Below, in pieces: positions 7,256-15,633 of a stretch of DNA of 64,000 bases. A program made the position numbers and the translations under genes. How positions within the stretch are numbered: the first letter of the stretch is position 1; the number at the start of each line of letters is the position of its first letter. The DNA lies in assembly GCA_020621865.1 (NCBI GenBank), contig JAHRYW010000003.1, positions 124,001 to 188,000 of the forward strand, in the 5' to 3' direction. The notes under the pieces were generated by a model. The model was not told where the DNA came from, ran no database searches, and worked only from the letters and a program-made list of their open reading frames with translations. Origin of the DNA: Betaproteobacteria bacterium. GTDB lineage: Bacteria > Pseudomonadota > Gammaproteobacteria > Burkholderiales > Rhodocyclaceae.

Positions 7256-10200
7256 TCACCCCTTGCACTTGCCCCCGTCGGCCGGCCGGTCCGACACCAG
7301 TGGCCGCAGCACCGGTTCCATCTGCTTCATGATCTGCACCGGTAACGCCGACGTGAAGTCGTAGCCGGCCGCCTTCGAACCCGGTACGAAAGCCGTGACC
7401 ACGCCGTAGAAACGGTCGCCGAGGTAGAAGGCGAAGGTGGCGGCTCTGTTCATGACCTTGGCGCTGCGCACGCCGCCGTCGGCGCCGATCACCTTGGAGC
7501 GGTGGTCGCCGGTGCCGGTCTTGCCGCCGACCAGCAGCGGCTTTTCCTCGTGGTCCTTGTAGGTATCCTTGAGGCGCCGGGCGGTGCCGCTATTGACCAC
7601 GCGCAGCAAGGCGCGGCGGGTGACCAGGGCGACTTCGACCGGCATCACCCGCTGCCCGGCTTCCGGCTGGCGCTTCAGGCGCGTCTCGTACGGCGTATTG
7701 GCGGCAAACAGCAGCTCGTCGACACGCACCGTCGGCCGGCGGATGCCGTCGTTGACGACGATACCCATCAGCTCGGCCAGCGCGGCCGGTCGGTCGGCCG
7801 AACTACCGATCGACGTGGCCAGCGAGGGGACCAGATGTTCGAACGGATAGCCCAGGCGCCGCCATTCTTCGGCGATGCGCTCGAAGGCGGCCACTTCGAC
7901 GACGATGTCGATGCGCACCTGCTGGGCGTGCTTGAAGCGCGGGGCGAACAGCCATTTCGAGGCATCGCGGCGGGCGTCGACGCTGGCCGGCACGATGTCC
8001 TTGAGCGTCGCCTTCGGCTCGCTCTGCAGGTGACGGACCAGCCACAGCTCCAGCGGATGCACCCGGGCCAGGTAGCCCTGGTCGGCCAGGCTGTACTGGC
8101 GCGTGGCGTGGGCGTCGAACAGCTTGCGCAGGCCGGCATCGGTGCCCGCCTTGTCGCCCAGCTGCTTGCGCATGAAGACAACGAAGCTGGCGAAATCGCT
8201 CTTCGGCAGCACGCTCAGGTAGGCGGCGGCCTGCGGCACGGGCCGGCTGGGTACCGAGTCGCTGAGCACTTCGAGCCGGTCTTCCGGCGCCACGTCGCGG
8301 TACTTGTGCCAGTAGGTGCGCAGGAAGCCGAGGCCTTCGCGCTCGGCAAAGCGCTTCAGGAAAGCCTGCCGGGTCGCCTCGTCGTCCTTGTCGCGCAGGC
8401 CACGGGCCGGCGCGTCTACGGCCTCGTAGGCGTGGTAGTGAGCGACGTCGTGCATGATGCGCACGAAGGACAGATTGACCGACTGCTCCAGCGCCTCGGC
8501 GACGCTCGGATTCTGGCCGTCGTCCTCGTGCTTGAAATTGCTGAAGCGGTGAATACCGCCGCCGGTAAAGAAGGTCTCGCCGGGGTTGGCCGAGTAGCGG
8601 CGCTCCATGGCGGCTTCGAGCAGCTCTTCCAGGGTCGTCGCCGGCTTGGCGCGCAGGATGTCGATGGCCCAGCTGCTCAGGCGGTCGGCTGGATGGCGCG
8701 GCAGCTTGGCCAGTTCCTCGGCCGGCGTCGTGCCATAGCGCTTGTGCAGGTCGGCGACGACCAGCAGGTAGGAAACCAGCGTGCGGAACTTGGCGCTGGA
8801 ACCGAGATCGAGCTTGGTGCCGGCATTGATGTCGAGCGGCTGGTCGAGGTTGTCGGCCTGGATGCGCAGCACATTGGCGTTCGGCGTGCGCTCGTAGAGG
8901 GTCAGGCTGTAATTGACCAGCTTGGGGTCGCCCTTGGCCAGCAGCCGGGTTTCCTTGAAGCCGCCGCAGGCCAGGAAGGCCGGATCGGCCATGCGATTGA
9001 GAATGCGCGTCACCGCCTGCTGGCTGGGGCCGTCGAGCGTGCTGTGGGCGCTAAGGTCGTAGCGGTCGAGGGCATACAGGTTCTCGACGTCGAGCAGGTC
9101 GCCCAAGGTGCCGCGGATTTCATTGACCGCCTTGCGCTCGACGAAAGACACCTCCTCGCCGGGCCGCGCCTGGCGGGCCGGGGTGATCTGCACCTTGAGC
9201 GCCGCCTCGCGCAGGTCCGCCGGGATCAGGTGGTCTTCGGCGAGCAGGCGGATATAGCTGTCGGTCAGCGTATTCAGCCGGCCGGTCGTGTCGCCGAGCA
9301 AGCCCGATGGGCGGCGCTGGGCGACGAACAGCGACAGCGCCTGTTTGAAGGCCTGCGCCCGCAGGCCGAGATCGGCCTTGGGGTCGGCCAGCAGTTGATT
9401 GACCCGGACGAACTCCTGGCCGTACCAGGCCCACAGTCCGTCGCCCAGGCCATTGACCTCGCCGTAGCCGGGGATGCCGCCGAGCGGCACGGAATTGACA
9501 AAATCGAGCACGATGCGCCGCCGCGCCGGCATGTTCTCCTCGCCGTCCTGATAGGCGCGCAACGCGGCCGACATCATCTGGTGGTATTTGTCATGGGCGT
9601 TCTTGGTGCGGCCGCCCGGCGAATGGCGGAACTTCTCGATCTGCGTCGCCAGCGTGCTGCCGCCGGCCCGGCCACCGCCAAGCCCGGCCTGGCGCATGGT
9701 CTCGCCGGCCGCGACGCGGGTCAGGCGGCCCCAGTCGACGGCCGGGTTGTGCTTGGGCGCGTCGGGATCGAGCAGGTCGCGGTTTTCGATGAACAGCAGA
9801 GCCTCGACCAGCACCGGGGGAATGGCCTCGAAATCCGGGTATTGCTGGCGCGGATACTGGCTGTCGTAGAGCGGCTGCCCATGGCGGTCGAGAATGCGCA
9901 GGCCGGCCCGCGACTTCTCGCGGTAGATCGGGAAATGCCCCTCGCCGACCAGGCTGCGAAAGCCCGGCGACTGCCTGGCCTGGGCATCAATCACATAACC
10001 GGCGCCGGTCAGGCGCGGCAGGAAAACGTGCAACTGAGTATAGCCGAGGCGCTGGTCGTAGGGGCCGACGCCAGGCAGCCAGATGTCCTTGTCTGCACCC
10101 GGTTCGACGGTCCAGGTCGAGGTCTTGGCCTGCCCGGCAAAGTACTCGGCCTGAAAGTGCGAGGTCTGCACTTCGTAGATGGCGGCGCCGCCGGCCGCGG

Positions 10201-10288
10201 CCAGCAGGGCCACCAAACCGAGAGCGAAATAGAGTTTCCAGCGCGTCGGCCGGGGTTTGGGGCTGTCTTGGAAATCGTTGCTGGCCAT
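7256..10288 (-). CDS. Large divergent class A penicillin-binding protein (transglycosylase/transpeptidase)
   Basis: Starting at the ATG at 10288 gives 1010 residues; an in-frame ATG at 10378 adds 30 residues of unlikely composition. There is one N-terminal membrane anchor (WKLYFALGLVALLAAAGGAA). The glycosyltransferase domain retains the catalytic Glu in ALLFIENRDLLD and a GGSTLATQIEK motif, but the usual EDxxFxxHxG context is altered. The transpeptidase domain shows an SxxK in LGSSAKFR and GGKTGTGDHRS. It therefore probably polymerises and cross-links peptidoglycan, but it is longer and more divergent than PBP1A/1B/1C; a typical PBP1A is encoded at 32279. No clear ribosome-binding site precedes the chosen start. 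Confidence 0.75.
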   Translation of the reverse strand: MASNDFQDSPKPRPTRWKLYFALGLVALLAAAGGAAIYEVQTSHFQAEYFAGQAKTSTWTVEPGADKDIWLPGVGPYDQRLGYTQLHVFLPRLTGAGYVIDAQARQSPGFRSLVGEGHFPIYREKSRAGLRILDRHGQPLYDSQYPRQQYPDFEAIPPVLVEALLFIENRDLLDPDAPKHNPAVDWGRLTRVAAGETMRQAGLGGGRAGGSTLATQIEKFRHSPGGRTKNAHDKYHQMMSAALRAYQDGEENMPARRRIVLDFVNSVPLGGIPGYGEVNGLGDGLWAWYGQEFVRVNQLLADPKADLGLRAQAFKQALSLFVAQRRPSGLLGDTTGRLNTLTDSYIRLLAEDHLIPADLREAALKVQITPARQARPGEEVSFVERKAVNEIRGTLGDLLDVENLYALDRYDLSAHSTLDGPSQQAVTRILNRMADPAFLACGGFKETRLLAKGDPKLVNYSLTLYERTPNANVLRIQADNLDQPLDINAGTKLDLGSSAKFRTLVSYLLVVADLHKRYGTTPAEELAKLPRHPADRLSSWAIDILRAKPATTLEELLEAAMERRYSANPGETFFTGGGIHRFSNFKHEDDGQNPSVAEALEQSVNLSFVRIMHDVAHYHAYEAVDAPARGLRDKDDEATRQAFLKRFAEREGLGFLRTYWHKYRDVAPEDRLEVLSDSVPSRPVPQAAAYLSVLPKSDFASFVVFMRKQLGDKAGTDAGLRKLFDAHATRQYSLADQGYLARVHPLELWLVRHLQSEPKATLKDIVPASVDARRDASKWLFAPRFKHAQQVRIDIVVEVAAFERIAEEWRRLGYPFEHLVPSLATSIGSSADRPAALAELMGIVVNDGIRRPTVRVDELLFAANTPYETRLKRQPEAGQRVMPVEVALVTRRALLRVVNSGTARRLKDTYKDHEEKPLLVGGKTGTGDHRSKVIGADGGVRSAKVMNRAATFAFYLGDRFYGVVTAFVPGSKAAGYDFTSALPVQIMKQMEPVLRPLVSDRPADGGKCKG

Positions 10289-10515
10289 GAGTCGGGGCTG
10301 AATGTTGTGCAAGCGCGACGAGCAGGCAGTGCCAACCCGGCGCCCTGTTTTTATGGGCGGTACCTTTCTGCCCGGCATGGCCAGACAGCAGCTTGATTCT
10401 ACCTGCTCCCCGGACGATTCGGGGGCTGTCTTACCGACAATCCGGGCGCACGACAGCCGGTAAAAACTGCTATGGTTAAGAATAATGTCATTCCCGCGCG
10501 AGACATTCTTCCATC
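10289..10515. promoter_or_regulatory. Divergent intergenic region, PBP / P-type ATPase
   Basis: The 227 bases separate divergently transcribed genes. An A/T-richer stretch around 10460-10490 (TATGGTTAAGAATAAT) is the best place for the ATPase promoter. The rest looks like GC-rich spacer or an alternative PBP N-terminus. Confidence 0.35.
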
Positions 10516-13182
10516 ATGGATCGGACCGCCTCCAGCCTGGTCAGCCAGAGCGTTGAAACAACGCTGAAGAGCCTGGGTAGCAGCGCCAGTGGCCTGTCCG
10601 CCGGCGAGGCAAGGCGGCGTCTGGGCGAATTCGGCGCCAACCGTGTCGAAGCCGTTGCCGGCGAGCCTTTATGGCTGTTGTTTGTCCGCGAGTTCGGCCA
10701 TTTCTTCGCGCTGATCCTTTGGCTGGCGGCCGGCCTGGCCTTTTTTGCCGCCTATGCCGATCCCGGCCAGGGGATGCTGCAGCTTGGGATGGCCATCGTC
10801 GGCGTCATCGTCGTCAATGGCTGCTTCTCGTTCTGGCAGGCCTATCGCACCGAAAAGGCGCTGGCCGCGCTGCAGCAGTTGTTGCCGCAGCAGGTCGAGG
10901 TGCGGCGCGACGGCGCCACCCAGTCGGTCGCGGCGACCGAACTGGTTCCCGGCGATATCGTGCTGCTGGCCGAGGGCACACGGGTGCCGGCCGACTGCCG
11001 GGTCATCGAGAGCTGGAGCCTGCGCGCCAACCTGGCGACGCTGACCGGCGAATCGTATGCGCGCACCATCACCGCCGAAGCCGCCGCCACTACCAACGCC
11101 CTGCAGGCGCCGAACCTGCTGTTTGCCGGCACGCTGATCATCGCCGGCGAATGCACGGCCATCGTCTTCGCCACCGGGATGCGGACCGAATTCGGGCGCA
11201 TCGCCCACCTGACGCAGACGGCCGGCGAGACCGAGTCGCCGCTGCAGCGCGAGATACGGCGCGTCTCGCATCTCGTCGCCCTGCTCGCCCTGGCGCTCGG
11301 CCTGGTCTTCTTCGCCATCGGCCAGTGGATCGGCCTGCCCTTCTGGGCCAATTTCGTCTTCGCCATCGGCATCATCGTCGCCAATGTGCCGGAAGGCCTG
11401 CTGCCCACGGTCACGCTGTCGCTCGCCCTGGCCGCCCAGCGCATGGCCCGGCGCCAGGCGCTGGTCCGGCATCTACCCGCCGTCGAGACGCTGGGCAGCG
11501 CGACGGTGATCCTGACCGACAAGACCGGCACGCTGACCCAGAACCGGATGACGGTGCGCGAGTTGTTCGTCGCCGGCCGCCATCATCTCGCTGCCGAGCG
11601 CTGGCCGCGGGCCGAGGACCTGCGCCTGCGGGCGGCGGCCCGTTTTTGCCACAGCCTGAAATTCCACGCCGGCGAGCCAGCCGGCGATCCGATGGAAATC
11701 GCCCTCTGGCAGTTCGCCGGCGACATCCCGGAATTCGGCCGCCGGGCCGGCGAACTGCCTTTCGATACCGAGCGACGCCGGATGTCGGTGATCTGGCGCG
11801 AGGCCGACGGCAGCGGCAGCCTGTTTTGCAAGGGCGCGCCGGAGGTGATGTTTGCGCTATGCACCGGCTGGCTGGACGGCGATGCGCTGCGTCCCTTCGA
11901 TGCTGCGGCGCTGGCCAGCTTCCGCAGCGCCCAGGATGACCTTGCGGCGCGCGGCCTGCGCGTGCTGGCGCTGGCCTGGAAGCCGCTGGCCGCCGACGGC
12001 GAGGCCGGCGAAAGCGAGTTGCAACTGTGCGGCCTGGTCGGCCTCGAAGACCCGCCCCGGCCCGATGTGCATGAGGCGATCACGCGCTGCCGCTCGGCCG
12101 GCATCAAGGTGATCATGGTCACCGGCGACCACCCGCACACCGCCGTCGCCATCGCCCGCGAAATCGATCTCGTGCGTGCGCCGACGCCCCATGTCGTGAC
12201 CGGCGACGCCCTGCGCGACCTTAGCCCGGCCGGCCTGCAACTGGCGCTCGACAGCCCGGAAATCGTCTTCGCCCGGATGAGCGCCGACCAGAAAATGCTG
12301 GTCGTCCAGGCGCTGCAACACAAGGGCGAGATCGTCGCGGTGACCGGCGACGGGGTCAACGACGCGCCAGCCCTGAAAACGGCCGACATCGGCATCGCCA
12401 TGGGCCTGTCCGGTACCGACGTGGCCCGCGAGGCGGCCGACATCGTACTGCTCGACGATCACTTCGCCACCATCGTCAATGCCATCGAGGAAGGCCGCGC
12501 CGTCTTCGACAACATCCGCAAATTCCTGACTTACATCCTGACCTCGAACATCCCGGAACTGGTCCCCTACCTGGCGTCGGTATTGTTCGGCATCCCGCTG
12601 CCGCTGACCGTCATCCAGATCCTCGCCGTCGATCTTGGCACCGACATGCTGCCGGCGCTGGCGCTGGGCGCCGAGCCGCCCAACCCCGAGGTGATGAACC
12701 GCCCGCCGCGTCCGCGCACCGAGCGCCTGCTCTCCTGGCCGCTGCTCGCCCGCGCCTATCTTTTCCTCGGCCCGCTCGAAGCGGCCATCGCCATGGCGCT
12801 GTTCTTCGTCGTCCTGACCGGGCACGGCTGGCATTTCGGCCAGATGCCGGGCGCCGGCGACCCGATCTATCTGCAGGCGACGACCGCCTGCCTGCTCGGC
12901 ATCGTGCTCGCCCAGGTCGCCAATGTCTTCGTTTGCCGCCACCCACGGCTGCCGGCCTGGCACTTCCCGCTGTTCGGCAATCGCCTGCTGCTGGCCGGCG
13001 TGGTGACCGAATTGCTGTTGCTGCTGGCCATCGTCTATACGCCACCGGGCAACGCACTGTTCGGTACGGCGCCGCTCCCTGCCGACCTCTGGCTGCTCGG
13101 CGGATTGCTGGCGCTCGGCCTGGCTGCCAGCGAGGAAATCCGCAAGTTCATCGCCCGGCGCCAGGAGCCCATCCGGCCTTAG
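10516..13182 (+). CDS. P-type cation ATPase of the P2 (Na,K-ATPase/SERCA-like) class
   Basis: The 888-residue protein has the full P-type ATPase layout: an N-terminal cation-ATPase domain (ETTLKSLGSSASGLSAGEA), actuator TGES motif (LTGESYAR), membrane motif NVPEGLLPTVTLSLALA near residue 291, phosphorylation site DKTGTLTQNRM (Asp about 335), hinge GDGVNDAPALKTADIGIAMG near 611 and a C-terminal six-helix region. NVPEGLLxTVT followed by AQRMARR is closer to the Na,K-ATPase alpha subunit (P2C) than to Ca2+ pumps, so Na+ or K+ is as likely a substrate as Ca2+; this is inference. It is single-gene and divergent from the PBP. A USS-like element follows its stop directly. Confidence 0.85.
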   Translation: MDRTASSLVSQSVETTLKSLGSSASGLSAGEARRRLGEFGANRVEAVAGEPLWLLFVREFGHFFALILWLAAGLAFFAAYADPGQGMLQLGMAIVGVIVVNGCFSFWQAYRTEKALAALQQLLPQQVEVRRDGATQSVAATELVPGDIVLLAEGTRVPADCRVIESWSLRANLATLTGESYARTITAEAAATTNALQAPNLLFAGTLIIAGECTAIVFATGMRTEFGRIAHLTQTAGETESPLQREIRRVSHLVALLALALGLVFFAIGQWIGLPFWANFVFAIGIIVANVPEGLLPTVTLSLALAAQRMARRQALVRHLPAVETLGSATVILTDKTGTLTQNRMTVRELFVAGRHHLAAERWPRAEDLRLRAAARFCHSLKFHAGEPAGDPMEIALWQFAGDIPEFGRRAGELPFDTERRRMSVIWREADGSGSLFCKGAPEVMFALCTGWLDGDALRPFDAAALASFRSAQDDLAARGLRVLALAWKPLAADGEAGESELQLCGLVGLEDPPRPDVHEAITRCRSAGIKVIMVTGDHPHTAVAIAREIDLVRAPTPHVVTGDALRDLSPAGLQLALDSPEIVFARMSADQKMLVVQALQHKGEIVAVTGDGVNDAPALKTADIGIAMGLSGTDVAREAADIVLLDDHFATIVNAIEEGRAVFDNIRKFLTYILTSNIPELVPYLASVLFGIPLPLTVIQILAVDLGTDMLPALALGAEPPNPEVMNRPPRPRTERLLSWPLLARAYLFLGPLEAAIAMALFFVVLTGHGWHFGQMPGAGDPIYLQATTACLLGIVLAQVANVFVCRHPRLPAWHFPLFGNRLLLAGVVTELLLLLAIVYTPPGNALFGTAPLPADLWLLGGLLALGLAASEEIRKFIARRQEPIRP

Positions 13183-13185
13183 AAA

Positions 13186-13225
13186 ATTTCGATTTTGGCC
13201 GTTTTTTCCGGCCGACCGTAGCATT
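13186..13225 (-). repeat. USS-like dispersed element, copy 3
   Basis: Minus-strand core AATGCTACGGTC (13214-13225), then GGCCGG, AAAAAA, CGGCC, AAAATCGAAAT. It begins immediately after the ATPase stop codon and is almost identical to copy 2 over 40 bases. Confidence 0.9.
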
Positions 13226-13329
13226 TGGCCGGTAGACAAATCCTGATACAAATCGTCGCAGAAACGCTACTTGAAAAATTCCATTCCGGTACCAAACTGC
13301 GCTTCTAGCCACTTTGACAGGAGTCTCCG

Positions 13330-13647
13330 ATGCAGCCCGAACCCCATCGGCAAGAACGGACGCTCAGCCGGTTCTTGCAACTGTCCCGCCTCCATCTCGG
13401 CCTGATCCAGGCCCCCGCCACCGTCAGGCCGCCGCGCCGCGTCGCCGGTTCGACCCGCCAGATGCTGCGTTCGCTGGTCGTTGCCGGCTCGCTCGGTGCC
13501 CTGTTCGGCAGCCCCGCCTTCGCCAGTGAAACCAGTCGCCCGGCCGAACCCGGCAAGCGTCACCAGAACACGCACAGCGCCCGGAGCAAGGCCGACGACC
13601 AGCCGGCCTACAGCCATCGCCTGGCCGTTCCCGGCAAGCATCGCTGA
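13330..13647 (+). CDS. Small hypothetical exported protein upstream of the DegQ-type protease
   Basis: The 105-residue frame starts at an ATG with an AGGAG 8 bases upstream. The N-terminal 45 residues are basic, then a hydrophobic stretch (LRSLVVAGSLGALFGSPAFA) ends in an AFA/S signal-peptidase-like site, followed by a charged, low-complexity tail rich in Ser, Arg and His. It lies 36 bases before the protease start on the same strand, so it could be a leader gene of that operon. No family is recognised, and composition alone could partly explain the open frame. Confidence 0.5.
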   Translation: MQPEPHRQERTLSRFLQLSRLHLGLIQAPATVRPPRRVAGSTRQMLRSLVVAGSLGALFGSPAFASETSRPAEPGKRHQNTHSARSKADDQPAYSHRLAVPGKHR

Positions 13648-13683
13648 TCGCTTTTCAACAAACCCACGCCACAAGAGGTGAAC

Positions 13684-15150
13684 ATGAAACGTATCCCCCT
13701 GAAGATGACCGTCGCCGCCGTCGCCCTTGCCGCCGCACTGGGCGGCGCCTATTCGCTCGGCCAGAACGTCCCCTTCGCCAGCGCCCACGCGGCGCCGCAG
13801 CCGGTCGTTGCACTTGCGCCGGCCACGCCGCCGGTCCTCGCCCCGAACGGTCTGCCGGACATGCGCAGCATCGTCGCCAGCAACGCCCCGGCCGTCGTCA
13901 ACATCAGCGTCACCGGCACGCGAAAGACTGCCGCCAACCTGCCCGATCTCCAGCAAATGGACCCGAACGACCCGTTCTACCGCTTCTTCCGCCATTTCCG
14001 CGGTCAGATGCCGGAGAGCAACCAGCCGCTGCACGGCCTCGGCTCGGGCTTCATCGTCACCCCGGACGGCACGCTGCTGACCAATGCCCATGTCGTCGAC
14101 GGGGCCGAGGAAGTCACCGTCAAGCTCAGCGACAAGCGCGAATTCAAGGCCAAGGTGCTCGGGCTGGACAAGGCCAGCGATGTCGCCGTGCTGAAGATCG
14201 ACGCCAAGAACCTGCCGACCGTCAAGATCGGCTCCTCGGCGCAAACCCAGGTCGGCGAATGGGTGCTCGCCATCGGCTCGCCCTACGGCTTCGAGAGCAG
14301 CGCCAGTGCCGGCATCGTCTCGGCCAAGTCGCGCAGCCTGCCGGACGGCAGCTATGTGCCATTCATCCAGACCGACGTCGCGGTCAACCCCGGCAATTCC
14401 GGCGGCCCGCTGTTCAACATGAACGGCGAGGTGGTCGGCATCAACTCGCAGATCTACTCGCGCAGCGGCGGCTACCAGGGGCTGTCCTTCGCCATCCCGA
14501 TCGAAGTGGCGATGAACGTCGAAAAGCAGATCGTCGCCCACGGCAAGGTCCAGCGCGGCAAGCTTGGCGTCACCATCCAGGAGGTCAATCAGTCGCTGGC
14601 CGACAGCTTCGGCCTGGCCAAACCGGCCGGTGCGCTGGTCGCCGCGGTCGAAAAAGGCAGCCCGGCAGCCAAGGCCGGCCTGGAGCCGGGCGACGTGATC
14701 CTCGGCATCGACGGCAAGGCCATCGACAACTCGGGCGAACTGCCGGCCGCCGTCGCCACCAAGCGCCCCGGCGAAGCGGCCAGCCTGCAGGTCTGGCGCA
14801 AGGGTGAGACGCGCAACATCGAGGTTAAGGTCGGCACCTTTGCCGAGGAGAAAGTTGCCTCGGCCGACAACCAGCCCGCCGACAAGGGCCGGCTCGGCGT
14901 CGCGGTGCGCCCGCTGACGCCGGATGAACAACGCCAGGCCGAAGTCAAGGGCGGCGTCCTCGTCGAACAAGTTGGCGGCGCGGCCGGCCGGGCCGGCATC
15001 CAGCCGGGCGACATCATTCTCTCGGTCAACGGCCAGCCGATCCGGGACATCGAGCAACTGCGCGGCATCATCGCCAAGTCCGGCAAGAAGGCGGCGATCC
15101 TGATCGAACGCGGCGATTCGCGCATCTTCGTGCCGGTCGATCTCGGCTAA
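13684..15150 (+). CDS. degQ: Periplasmic DegQ/DegP-type serine protease
   Basis: The 488-residue protein starts at the ATG at 13684 (GAGGTG spaced just upstream; an in-frame GTG at 13678 is part of the ribosome site). After a signal/anchor segment come the trypsin-like domain and two PDZ domains. The catalytic triad is visible: His in TNAHVVDGA, Asp in ASDVAVLKI and Ser in NPGNSGGPLF. The PDZ domains begin near KLGVTIQEVNQ and RLGVAVRPLTPDEQ. The family degrades or refolds misfolded envelope proteins. A strong terminator follows within 15 bases. Length matches betaproteobacterial DegQ/MucD. Confidence 0.92.
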   Translation: MKRIPLKMTVAAVALAAALGGAYSLGQNVPFASAHAAPQPVVALAPATPPVLAPNGLPDMRSIVASNAPAVVNISVTGTRKTAANLPDLQQMDPNDPFYRFFRHFRGQMPESNQPLHGLGSGFIVTPDGTLLTNAHVVDGAEEVTVKLSDKREFKAKVLGLDKASDVAVLKIDAKNLPTVKIGSSAQTQVGEWVLAIGSPYGFESSASAGIVSAKSRSLPDGSYVPFIQTDVAVNPGNSGGPLFNMNGEVVGINSQIYSRSGGYQGLSFAIPIEVAMNVEKQIVAHGKVQRGKLGVTIQEVNQSLADSFGLAKPAGALVAAVEKGSPAAKAGLEPGDVILGIDGKAIDNSGELPAAVATKRPGEAASLQVWRKGETRNIEVKVGTFAEEKVASADNQPADKGRLGVAVRPLTPDEQRQAEVKGGVLVEQVGGAAGRAGIQPGDIILSVNGQPIRDIEQLRGIIAKSGKKAAILIERGDSRIFVPVDLG

Positions 15151-15155
15151 ACGCG

Positions 15156-15185
15156 AAAAAGGCCGTTCGGATGAACGGCCTTTTT
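15156..15185. terminator. Bidirectional terminator after degQ
   Basis: Perfect stem GGCCGTTC / GAACGGCC around loop GGAT, with five A before and five T after. It serves degQ on the plus strand and the 101-aa gene on the minus strand. The same stem and loop recur at 15578-15597. Confidence 0.9.
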
Positions 15186-15198
15186 CCGACTCAACTGA

Positions 15199-15504
15199 TC
15201 AGGAACGTCCCCGCAGGCGCCGGAACAGTGCCTCGCTGCTGTCGTCGAACGCCCCGCCCTGCAACTGCAGCAGCCGAATGTTGAGCACCATGTTCTCCAG
15301 CACCAGTTTGGCGGCCACCGTCATCAGCAGCATCTGGCGGTTGTCCTCGTCCATGTCGCCAGCCTGCTCGACGATTGAACGAACCTGATTGCAGACCAGC
15401 AGGCGCAGGGCGTCCTCGTCGTAGGGCAAGTCGGCGTAGTCGATGGGGTCTTCGACCTCGATTTCGCGAATCATCGCGGCAAGCTCTTCGCTACTGGCAA
15501 TCAT
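15199..15504 (-). CDS. Conserved hypothetical small acidic protein
   Basis: The ATG at 15504 is preceded by CGGGAG at good spacing, giving 101 residues; the longer frame to 15573 includes the neighbouring terminator and is rejected. The protein is acidic at the N-terminus (REIEVEDPIDYADLPYDED) and helical afterwards, with no signal peptide or recognised domain. It sits between two identical terminator hairpins as a monocistronic unit. Confidence 0.65.
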   Translation of the reverse strand: MIASSEELAAMIREIEVEDPIDYADLPYDEDALRLLVCNQVRSIVEQAGDMDEDNRQMLLMTVAAKLVLENMVLNIRLLQLQGGAFDDSSEALFRRLRGRS

Positions 15505-15571
15505 GGCAACTCCCGGGAAGCAGGCTCTTGCCAGTAAGACCGCAGGATCAGCAAAAAAGTGCGGCCGACGC

Positions 15572-15597
15572 AAAAAAGGCCGTTCGGATGAACGGCC
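15572..15597 (-). terminator. Terminator of the diguanylate cyclase gene
   Basis: On the minus strand, GGCCGTTC-ATCC-GAACGGCC is followed by TTTTTT, about 37 bases after the cyclase stop codon at 15634. The 26-base sequence including the A-run is identical to the hairpin at 15156-15180. Confidence 0.8.
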
Positions 15598-15633
15598 TAT
15601 GTCGTGTGTCTCGCAGCGGAAACCGGAGCGACG

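Noticed and set aside
7502-10396. Very long open frame antisense to the PBP gene
   Set aside because: It mirrors the GC-rich codon pattern of the true gene, has no recognisable domain and no ribosome site; the minus-strand frame encodes clear PBP motifs.
13267-15057. Long frame antisense to degQ
   Set aside because: Composition shadow of the protease; no family features.
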